A stretch of 64,000 bases of DNA from Longimicrobium sp. (lineage in GTDB: Bacteria; Gemmatimonadota; Gemmatimonadetes; Longimicrobiales; Longimicrobiaceae): assembly GCA_036389135.1 (NCBI GenBank), contig DASVQP010000101.1, forward strand, positions 1 to 64,000, given 5' to 3'. The notes beneath the pieces are model-generated. The model was not told where the DNA came from and made no database searches. It saw nothing but the letters and a program-made list of their open reading frames with translations. The position numbers and the translations under genes are program-made. Shown in pieces: positions 27,731 to 34,158 of the stretch. The first letter of the stretch is position 1. Every line of letters starts with the position of its first letter.

Positions 27731-28549
27731 GTGATCGTAGACTGCCACACCCATCTGAACCGCTACTTCGACGAGCAGCCTCCCTCCGTCATCGAGCGCT
27801 ACGCCCAGCTGCGCTCCGAGATGGATGCGAACGGGATCGACTTCGCGCTCGTGCTTTCCAGCTACAAGGTCAACGAAGACCGCCCCTCCACCGCCGACAT
27901 CCTGCGGCTGGTGGAAGACGACCCGCGCATCGGGGTGGCGGCGGGAGTCAGCTTCTACGACCTGGGGGAGGAGAGCCTCGCGGAGCTGCGCGGGCTGCTG
28001 GGGAGCGGGCGGGTGCACGCGCTCAAGCTGTACCCGGGGTACCAGGCGTTCTACGTGTACGATCCGCAGCTTCGCGGGGTGTACGACCTGGCGGCGGAGT
28101 TCGGCGTGCCCGTCATGATCCACACGGGCGACACCTACGACCGGCTGGGGAAGCTCAAGTACACGCACCCGCTCACCATCGACGAGGCGGCGGTGGATTT
28201 CCGCGAGGTCAACTTCGTCATCTGCCACATGGGGAACCCCTGGCTGATGGACGCGGCCGAGGTGATCTACAAGAACGAGAACGTGATGGGAGACATCTCG
28301 GGCTTCACGCTGGGCGCCTTCGAGGAGCGCTTCGAGCGGCTGATGATCGATAAGGTGCGCGACGTGGTGGCGTACGCCAACGGCACCGGCGGGCTCCTCT
28401 TCGGCACCGACTGGCCGATCTGCGACATGGCGAGCTACCTCCGCTTCGTGGAGAAGCTGGGGCTGAGCGAGGAGGAATCCGAGAACCTGCTGTACAAGAA
28501 CGCCGCGCGCCTCTTCCGCATCGGCCTCGCGGGTGACTCGCATGCGTGA
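27731..28549 (+). CDS. amidohydrolase family 2 protein
   Basis: A 272-residue TIM-barrel metal-dependent hydrolase. Metal ligands are in VDCHTHLN, IHTGDTY, ICHMGNPW and LFGTDWPICD, the Amidohydro_2 pattern. The reaction is not known; relatives are decarboxylases or lactonases. The GTG start before IVDCHTHL fits the family N-terminus; an ATG at 27674 would add 19 residues directly after the repeat. The 3' end overlaps the following GNAT gene by 8 nt. Confidence 0.75.
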   Translation: MIVDCHTHLNRYFDEQPPSVIERYAQLRSEMDANGIDFALVLSSYKVNEDRPSTADILRLVEDDPRIGVAAGVSFYDLGEESLAELRGLLGSGRVHALKLYPGYQAFYVYDPQLRGVYDLAAEFGVPVMIHTGDTYDRLGKLKYTHPLTIDEAAVDFREVNFVICHMGNPWLMDAAEVIYKNENVMGDISGFTLGAFEERFERLMIDKVRDVVAYANGTGGLLFGTDWPICDMASYLRFVEKLGLSEEESENLLYKNAARLFRIGLAGDSHA

Positions 28550-29241
28550 CGCCAACATCGTGGAGATTCGCGACGAGCGCGATCCGCTCGCGCGCGATGC
28601 GCTGCAGCTGATCGTGGAGATGTTTCCGCCCAGCGACCGCCAGTCCACCAGCGCCCTGCTTTCCGAGGTCGCCGAGTCGCGGATGGAGCTGCTGGAGGGG
28701 GACGGCTTCCACCTCTTCACCGCCCTCTCCGAAGAAGGGCGGCCGATGGGGACCGCGATCGGGGTGTACCTGCGGGCGGTGAACGCGGGCTTCATCCTGT
28801 ACATCGCCGTGCGCCCCGAGTACCGCTCGCGCGAGGCCGCCCGCACCCTGCGCCGCGAGCTGGCGATGGCGTTCCGCGAGGACGCCGTGCGCAACGGCCG
28901 CGGCGAGCTGGCGTGGGTGATCGGCGAGATCGAGGCGGAGAGCGCCTGGCTGCGGCGGCTGGTGCGGGAGCGCAACGTGATCCTTCGACTTCACCTACTA
29001 CCACCCGGGGATGTCGCCCGGCTCCGGCGACCGGGAGTACATCCTCTACCGCCAGCCCGTGGGCGACGCGCGCGAGGAGATCCCGGCGCAGCTCGTCCGC
29101 CAGATCATCTACGACATCTTCCGCCGCGCGTACCGCGTCTCGTACCCCCTGGTGCACCCCGGCTTCGCGGCCATGATCGCCGAGCTGGAGGGCCGCGACA
29201 TGGTCGGCCCGCACCGGCGCACGGTGGAGTGGGGGGTGTAG
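28542..29241 (+). pseudogene. frameshifted GNAT-type acetyltransferase
   Basis: The first part (MRDANIVEIRDERDPLARDA to RLVRERNVI) reads in one frame to about 28981. The rest (FDFTYYHPGMSPGSGDREYI to MVGPHRRTVEWGV) continues in another frame to the stop at 29241. Removing one C from the pair at 28982-28983 restores a continuous protein of about 232 residues. The joined product has GNAT-like features (FILYIAVRPEYRSREAARTL). It overlaps the amidohydrolase gene. A true disruption and a sequencing error are equally possible. Confidence 0.7.
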
Positions 29242-29251
29242 GCCCATCATC

Positions 29252-29305
29252 TTGCGTCAACCGGCGTCCACGCTGTATCTTCCACTCAGTTGAAACTGAT
29301 TCTCA
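29252..29305 (+). promoter_or_regulatory. candidate Fur-controlled promoter of the feo operon
   Basis: TTGCGT (29252-29257) and TATCTT (29276-29281) form a -35/-10 pair with an 18-bp gap. TGAAACTGATTCTCA at 29291-29305 matches the 7-1-7 Fur box TGATAATnATTATCA at 11 of 14 positions and overlaps the expected transcription start. Iron-dependent repression is thus likely. Confidence 0.65.
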
Positions 29306-29334
29306 CCTTCAGCTTCCCCGATGGAACTCAGCAG

Positions 29335-29613
29335 ATGCTGAAGCGTATCTTTGGCCGCAGGGACAAGGCGCCGGCCGTGGCCGCGTGTGGCGGGTGTCCG
29401 CTGGCGGCGTGCGCCACCGGGTGCAAGGCCGCCGTCCTGCGCATGGACTGCGAGCACGGCGAGGCGCACCGGCTGCGCGGGATGGGGCTCTTTGAGGGCT
29501 CTATGGTCCGCGTGCTGGACTCGCGCAACGGGATGCTGCTGGAGGTGAAGGGGTGCAAGCTGGCGCTGGGGCAGTCGCTCGCGTCGTCCATCCAGGTCCT
29601 TCCGGTCGGCTGA
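29335..29613 (+). CDS. FeoA-domain protein with Cys-rich N-terminus
   Basis: A 92-residue protein. Its second half is a FeoA/SH3-like domain (HRLRGMGLFEGSMVRVL, GMLLEVKGCKLALGQ). The first half carries a cluster of five cysteines, C18-x2-C21-x4-C26-x3-C30-x8-C39 (ACGGCPLAACATGC), which could bind a metal or an Fe-S cluster. Ordinary FeoA proteins lack this. I placed the start at ATG 29335, inside the transcript predicted from the Fur-box promoter; a TTG at 29290 would overlap the Fur box. feoA and feoB follow. Confidence 0.75.
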   Translation: MLKRIFGRRDKAPAVAACGGCPLAACATGCKAAVLRMDCEHGEAHRLRGMGLFEGSMVRVLDSRNGMLLEVKGCKLALGQSLASSIQVLPVG

Positions 29614-29617
29614 CCCG

Positions 29618-29842
29618 TTGGCGAGGACGCTGGCGGAGCTCGGCCCCGGTGAGCGGGGCCGCGTCACTTCGGTGGCCGGCGACGCGGATGCGACGCGGCG
29701 GCTGATGGACATGGGGCTGATCCGCGGGACCACGGTGGAGGTGGTGCGCCGCGCCCCGCTGGGAGATCCGATGGAGGTGAAGCTGCGCGGCTTCATGCTG
29801 ACCCTGCGCCGCTCCGAGGCAGAGCACATCACGGTGGAGTAG
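29618..29842 (+). CDS. feoA: ferrous iron transport protein FeoA
   Basis: A 74-residue FeoA of normal size (LAELGPGERGRVTSVAGD, RRLMDMGLIRGTTVEVV, LGDPMEVKLRGFMLTLR). It is a small cytosolic SH3-fold protein that assists FeoB. The start is a TTG 4 nt after the preceding FeoA-like gene. Its stop TAG is immediately followed by the feoB ATG. Two FeoA-type genes in a row before feoB are known from other bacteria. Confidence 0.9.
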   Translation: MARTLAELGPGERGRVTSVAGDADATRRLMDMGLIRGTTVEVVRRAPLGDPMEVKLRGFMLTLRRSEAEHITVE

Positions 29843-32023
29843 ATGGAAGCGATCCAAGCCGGCGGCACGCTCGCCGCACCCCCCGCACCCTCGCCCGCCC
29901 CCGCCGCGCGCGAGGGTGCGCTGCATGTGGCGCTCATCGGCAACCCCAACACGGGGAAGAGCACGCTCTTCAACGCGCTTACCGGGATGCGGCAGCGCGT
30001 GGGCAACTACTCCGGCGTCACGGTGGAGCGGGTGGAGGGGCGCTACCGCGACGCGGACGGGCACTTCGTAACCGTGCTGGACCTTCCCGGCACCTACTCG
30101 CTGAGCGCGTCGTCGCCGGACGAGGAGATCGCGCTGGGGGTGCTGCTGGGCCGCACGCCCGGCGCCGACGCGCCCGACGTGGTGGTGGTGGTGCTGGACG
30201 CGCAGAACCTGGAACGCAACCTCTTCCTCGCCACGCAGGTGCTGGAGCTGGGGCTGCCGACCGTCGTGGCGCTGAACCAGGTGGACGCGGCGACGGCGGC
30301 CGGGCTGCGCATAGACCTGGTGGAGCTCACGCTGGAGCTGGGCGCGCCCGTGGTCGCCACCGTGGCCACCCGCGGCGAAGGGCTGGACCTGCTCAAGCAG
30401 GCGGTGGCGAAGGCGCCCGGGCTCCCCCGCCCCGGGCGCCGCTTTGCACTTCCCCCCGAAGCGGCCGATGCGCTCCAGCCGGTGGAGGCCGCGCTGGTGT
30501 CGGGCGGGCTCAACCCCTCCGCGGCGGGGATGGAGGCGCTGCGCCTGCTGGCGGTGCGGCAGCCGGGGCGGCACCTGGCGGGGATCGCGGGGCTGGCGGA
30601 GGCGGTGGAGCGCGCGCACGACGAGATCGAGGCGGCGGGGCTCTCCGCGCGCAGCCTGGAGGCCGAGGTGCGCTACGCCTGGATCGCCGAGGTCGCGGAC
30701 CGCGTCGTCACGCGCGCCGGCGGCGAAGAGCGCACGCTCACCGACCGCATCGACGCAGTGGCGCTGCACAGGGTGGCCGGGCCGCTGCTCTTCGTGGTGA
30801 TGATGGGACTCGTCTTCCAGTCGATCTTCACCTGGGCGGAGCCGCTGATCGGAATCGTCGAGGCGCTCGTTGGAGGGCTGGGCGGCTGGGTGGCATCGAT
30901 CCTCCCCCCCGGCGACCTCAACTCGCTGGTGGTGGACGGCGCGATCGCGGGGGTGGGCTCGGTGCTCGTCTTCCTCCCGCAGATCGTCATCCTCTTCCTC
31001 TTCATCGGGTTCCTGGAAGACACCGGGTACATGGCACGCGCCGCCTTCATCATGGACCGCTTCATGAGGAGCGTGGGGCTGCACGGCAGGTCGTTCATCC
31101 CGCTCCTCTCGGGCTACGCCTGCGCGGTGCCGGGGGTGATGTCCACGCGCACCATCGAGAGCCCCAAGGACCGGCTGGCCACCATCCTGGTCCTCCCGCT
31201 GATGAGCTGTTCGGCGCGCATCCCCATCTACGCGCTCCTGATCGGCACCTTCATCCCGCCGGTCGCCGTCGCGGGCGTGTTCAACCTGCAGGGGCTCACG
31301 CTGCTGGCGATGTACCTGCTGGGGACGCTGACCGCGCTGGGCGTGGCGGCGATCTTCAAGCGGACGCTGATGCGGGGCAAGGCGCGTCCCATGATCATGG
31401 AGCTGCCGCCGTACCGAATCCCCAACCCGCGCTCGCTCCTCCTGTCGGTGGGGCACCGCTCCAGCATGTTCCTGAAGCGCGCCGGCACGGTGATCCTGGC
31501 GCTCTCCATCGTCCTCTGGGCGCTGGCGACGTACCCCAAGACCGAGGCGCCGGCCGGGGCGAGCGAGCACGCGGCGCAGGAGGCACAGCTCGCCGGGAGC
31601 ACGCTGGGGATGCTGGGGCACGCCATAGAGCCCGCCGTGCGGCCGCTGGGGTACGACTGGAAGATCGGCGTGGGGATCGTCTCCTCCTTTGCGGCGCGCG
31701 AGGTGTTCGTCGCCAGCATGGGCACCATCTACGGCGTGGGCGCGGCGGACGAGGGCTCCACCTCCCTGCGCGAGAAGCTGCGCGGCGAGCGGCACGCCGG
31801 CAGCGGCGCGCTGGTGTACACGCCGCTGGTGGCGGTGGGGCTGATGGTCTTCTACGTGTACGCCATGATGTGCATGAGCACCGCCGCCGTGGTCGTGCGC
31901 GAGACGGGCGGCGGGTGGGTCGGCCTGGGATGGGCCAGCTTCCAGTTCGTCTACATGCTGGCGCTGGCGTACCTTTCCGCCCTTCTGGTGTACCAGGGCG
32001 GACGGGCGCTGGGGCTCGGATGA
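29843..32023 (+). CDS. feoB: ferrous iron transporter FeoB
   Basis: A 726-residue inner-membrane Fe2+ transporter. The N-terminal G domain carries G1 IGNPNTGKSTLFN, G2-region VGNYSGVTVE and G3 LDLPGTYSLS. Gate motifs and about nine helices follow from residue 300 (GYMARAAFIMDRFMRSVGLH, SGYACAVPGVMSTRTI, SCSARIPIYALL). The G4 motif is LNQVD instead of NKxD. Length is typical. It is part of the Fur-box-preceded operon and is followed 12 nt later by a FeoB-associated Cys-rich gene. Confidence 0.95.
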   Translation: MEAIQAGGTLAAPPAPSPAPAAREGALHVALIGNPNTGKSTLFNALTGMRQRVGNYSGVTVERVEGRYRDADGHFVTVLDLPGTYSLSASSPDEEIALGVLLGRTPGADAPDVVVVVLDAQNLERNLFLATQVLELGLPTVVALNQVDAATAAGLRIDLVELTLELGAPVVATVATRGEGLDLLKQAVAKAPGLPRPGRRFALPPEAADALQPVEAALVSGGLNPSAAGMEALRLLAVRQPGRHLAGIAGLAEAVERAHDEIEAAGLSARSLEAEVRYAWIAEVADRVVTRAGGEERTLTDRIDAVALHRVAGPLLFVVMMGLVFQSIFTWAEPLIGIVEALVGGLGGWVASILPPGDLNSLVVDGAIAGVGSVLVFLPQIVILFLFIGFLEDTGYMARAAFIMDRFMRSVGLHGRSFIPLLSGYACAVPGVMSTRTIESPKDRLATILVLPLMSCSARIPIYALLIGTFIPPVAVAGVFNLQGLTLLAMYLLGTLTALGVAAIFKRTLMRGKARPMIMELPPYRIPNPRSLLLSVGHRSSMFLKRAGTVILALSIVLWALATYPKTEAPAGASEHAAQEAQLAGSTLGMLGHAIEPAVRPLGYDWKIGVGIVSSFAAREVFVASMGTIYGVGAADEGSTSLREKLRGERHAGSGALVYTPLVAVGLMVFYVYAMMCMSTAAVVVRETGGGWVGLGWASFQFVYMLALAYLSALLVYQGGRALGLG

Positions 32024-32035
32024 CGGAGGTGGATC

Positions 32036-32197
32036 ATGGCGGGTGAGCTGGTTCAGTCGGCGGCGGTGGGCGTGATCGTCCTGGGCGCGGCGGGTACGCT
32101 GGCGGTGCGCGGGTGGCGCATGCTGTCCTCCGCGCGCGGCAAGCCCGGGGACGACGCGTGCGGCAGTGGTGGTGGTGGGTGTGGATGCGGGAAGTGA
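32036..32197 (+). CDS. FeoB-associated Cys-rich membrane protein
   Basis: A 53-residue protein. One hydrophobic helix lies at about 8-25 (SAAVGVIVLGAAGTLAV) and a short Cys/Gly-rich tail reads DDACGSGGGGCGCGK. This layout matches the FeoB-associated family found after feoB in many genomes; a role in iron delivery or assembly is presumed. GGAGGTGG precedes the ATG at a good distance. The stop is followed at once by a repeat cluster. Confidence 0.85.
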   Translation: MAGELVQSAAVGVIVLGAAGTLAVRGWRMLSSARGKPGDDACGSGGGGCGCGK

Positions 32198-32199
32198 GG

Positions 32200-32400
32200 G
32201 CCCCCTCCCCCCGACCCCCTCCCCCGCCTGCGGGGGCGCAGGGCGGGTGAGGGGGGGAACCGCGGTCCGGGGAGCGCACGTTCGGTAGGGGCGCGATTTA
32301 TCGCGCCCACCCTTTACCTTCCTCGACACCCGCCCTCCGCACCAATCCCGTAGGGGCAGCCCCGCGTGGCTGCCCGTGCTTGCCCCCGCGCCGGCGATGG
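32200..32400. repeat. composite intergenic repeat cluster
   Basis: The cluster has CCCCCTCCCCCCGACCCCCT with CCGCCTGCGGGGGCGCAGGG (32203-32252), the palindrome GGGCGCGATTTATCGCGCCC (32289-32308) and GTAGGGGCAGCCCCGCGTGG with TGCCCGTGCTTGCCCCCGC (32351-32390). It lies between the feo operon and the next gene. The interval 32400-32501 shows nothing else. Confidence 0.75.
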
Positions 32401-32501
32401 CGGGAATGCACCGGCACCCGGCTCCTGTCAGAACTCGGCGGGCCGGGGCGTTTACGGGTGGCCTCGCAGATCCGCGCCGTCCTCAGCCTCGCCGGTCCGC
32501 C

Positions 32502-32846
32502 ATGAAAACCTCGCGCCTCACCTCTATCCTTCTCGCCTGCATGGTAGCGGGCGCGTGCTCTCCGCTGCTCTCGGATGAGGAGCGGCTGGATGCGGTACAC
32601 GTGGGCTACGTCACGCGGAGCGGCGACATGATCAGCGGTACGGGGACGGTGGAGCGGTTCGACATCGAGGGCGGCTTCTTCGCCATTCGCGGCGACGACG
32701 GCAAGGTGTACGACCCCATCAACCTGCCGCCCGGGTTCGCGCGGCACGGTGTGCGAGTGCGCTTCACGGCCAAGCTGCGGCGTGACATGGGGAGCATCCA
32801 CATGGTCGGCGAGATCGTCGAGATCCAGCAGATCTCGGCGGCGTAA
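32502..32846 (+). CDS. small lipoprotein
   Basis: A 114-residue protein. The signal peptide ends in the lipobox VAGAC (MKTSRLTSILLACMVAGAC). The mature part looks like a small beta-barrel (GTGTVERFDIEGGFFAIRG, VRVRFTAKLRRDM, HMVGEIVEI), similar in style to OB-fold lipoproteins. The family and function are unknown. A terminator follows 50 nt after the stop. The longer open frame upstream runs through repeat sequence and was not used. Confidence 0.7.
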   Translation: MKTSRLTSILLACMVAGACSPLLSDEERLDAVHVGYVTRSGDMISGTGTVERFDIEGGFFAIRGDDGKVYDPINLPPGFARHGVRVRFTAKLRRDMGSIHMVGEIVEIQQISAA

Positions 32847-32849
32847 ACG

Positions 32850-32893
32850 GCGGTCTCACGCGGAGGCGCGGAGACGCGGGAGAGAGGAACGGA
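32850..32893. repeat. IHR-type repeat, copy 4 (half unit)
   Basis: GTCTCACGCGGAGGCGCGGAG and GAGAGAGGAACGGAGAAGG resemble the left half of the CACGCAGAGACACAGAG family; the right arm is missing. It abuts the terminator at 32897 and the remnant of a DUF5615 gene on the other strand. Confidence 0.6.
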
Positions 32894-32896
32894 GAA

Positions 32897-32930
32897 GGCC
32901 CGCGGATCGGCGTCCGCGGGCCTTGTTGTT
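32897..32930 (+). terminator. terminator after the small lipoprotein gene
   Basis: A 10-bp perfect stem, GGCCCGCGGA (32897-32906) with TCCGCGGGCC (32913-32922), and a 6-nt loop, followed by TTGTTGTT. Confidence 0.75.
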
Positions 32931-32934
32931 GGTA

Positions 32935-33003
32935 CGGTACAATGCGTCGGACCAGCGCCCGAATGAGGCAGGAAGAGAGGTTCTGATCGAACAAGAGCCT
33001 CAC
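32935..33003 (-). pseudogene. truncated DUF5615 (PIN-like) toxin-type gene
   Basis: From a GTG at 33003 the frame reads MRLLFDQNLSSCLIRALVRR, the typical N-terminus of DUF5615 PIN-like proteins, including the first acidic residue. Similarity ends after about 20 residues, where the terminator and interspersed repeat begin; the remaining open frame encodes repeat-derived sequence. Intact relatives are about 110-120 residues long. It lies 26 nt after the DUF433 gene, its usual partner. Confidence 0.55.
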
Positions 33004-33029
33004 AGATTCGGCACGGCCATCAGCTTCCG

Positions 33030-33227
33030 CTAGATATCCACAGCGAATGCCAGCGAGGCGCGGATGTCGTCCGCTTCGAGATAAGGGAAGTCCGCGAGGA
33101 TCTCAGCCTCCGTCATTCCGGAAGCCAGGTAGTCGAGGACGTCGTACACGGTGATTCGCATGCCGCGGATGCACGGCTTGCCCCCGCGCTTGTCGGGTTC
33201 AATGGTGATGCGCTCACGATAGTTCAT
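33030..33227 (-). CDS. DUF433 protein (antitoxin-like)
   Basis: A 65-residue protein with the DUF433 pattern: ITIEPDKRGGKPCIRGMRITVYDVLDYLASGM, a winged-helix-like fold, then EAEILADFPYLEADDIRASLAFA. DUF433 proteins are usually encoded directly before a DUF5615 PIN-like protein and are thought to be antitoxins. Here the partner is reduced to a fragment, so this gene appears orphaned. The length is slightly short of the usual 70-75 residues. Confidence 0.85.
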   Translation of the reverse strand: MNYRERITIEPDKRGGKPCIRGMRITVYDVLDYLASGMTEAEILADFPYLEADDIRASLAFAVDI

Positions 33228-33329
33228 GAATGGACGGTGGAGGCGAAAGCCGGTGCGGTCAAGTCGGTCGGTTGCGGTGGACGTGGGGGTGTCGTACGAT
33301 GGCGCTACTTCTCAACCCAGGGATCTTCG

Positions 33330-34154
33330 ATGATGAAACGGCTGGCCCTCGGCATCTTCCTCGTTGTGTGCGCCACGTCCGCGGCGCGCGCGCAGAGCTC
33401 GGCGCCGCTGACCATCGGCGAGACGTTCACGATCGAGTCGAGGGTGATGGGCGAGACGCGGCGCATCAACGTGTACGCGCCGCCGGGGTACGCGGAGTCG
33501 CCGGGGATGCGGCTGCCGGTGCTGTACATGCCGGATGGCGGGATGGCGGAGGACTTCCTGCACGTCGCGGGGCTGGTGCAGGTGTCGGTGGGGAACGGGA
33601 CGATGCGCCCCTTTCTGCTGGTCGGCATCGAGAACACGCAGCGGCGCCGCGACATGACCGGGCCCACGGAGGTCGCGCGGGACCGGGCGATCGCGCCGCG
33701 GGTGGGGGGGTCGCAGGCGTTCCGCAGGTTCATCCGCACCGAGCTGATGCCGCAGGTGAAGAGCCGCTACCGCACCACGGACGAGACCGCCATCGTGGGG
33801 GAATCGCTCGCGGGGCTGTTCGTGGTCGAGACGCTCTTCCTCGAGCCCGACCTGTTCGACACGTACATCGCCTTCGACCCCAGCCTCTGGTGGAACGGGC
33901 GCCGGCTCGTGAGCCGCGCGGGCGAGCGGCTGCGCACGAGGGAGCTGGCGGGGAAGACGCTCTACTTCGCCAGCAGCGACGAAAAGGAGATCGCCGACGA
34001 CGCGGCGATGCTGGCGGACTCGCTGCAAAAGCACCCGTCGTCCGGGCTGCGCTGGCACCACGGGCGGATGCCGGAGGAGCAGCACTCGACGATCTACCAT
34101 CCCGCGGCGCTACGGGCGTTCCGCGCGCTGTTCAAGCCCGCTCCGCGCCCGTAG
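33330..34154 (+). CDS. secreted alpha/beta hydrolase (esterase D-like)
   Basis: A 274-residue protein with a signal peptide (MMKRLALGIFLVVCATSAARAQ). The esterase fold shows RRINVYAPPGYAES, LPVLYMPDGG, the nucleophile Ser in IVGESLAGLF and a candidate catalytic His in EEQHSTIYHPA. It resembles the putative-esterase/enterobactin esterase-like group of hydrolases. The substrate is unknown. Its 3' end meets the convergent hrpB gene with a 4-nt gap. Confidence 0.82.
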   Translation: MMKRLALGIFLVVCATSAARAQSSAPLTIGETFTIESRVMGETRRINVYAPPGYAESPGMRLPVLYMPDGGMAEDFLHVAGLVQVSVGNGTMRPFLLVGIENTQRRRDMTGPTEVARDRAIAPRVGGSQAFRRFIRTELMPQVKSRYRTTDETAIVGESLAGLFVVETLFLEPDLFDTYIAFDPSLWWNGRRLVSRAGERLRTRELAGKTLYFASSDEKEIADDAAMLADSLQKHPSSGLRWHHGRMPEEQHSTIYHPAALRAFRALFKPAPRP

Positions 34155-34158
34155 TGGA

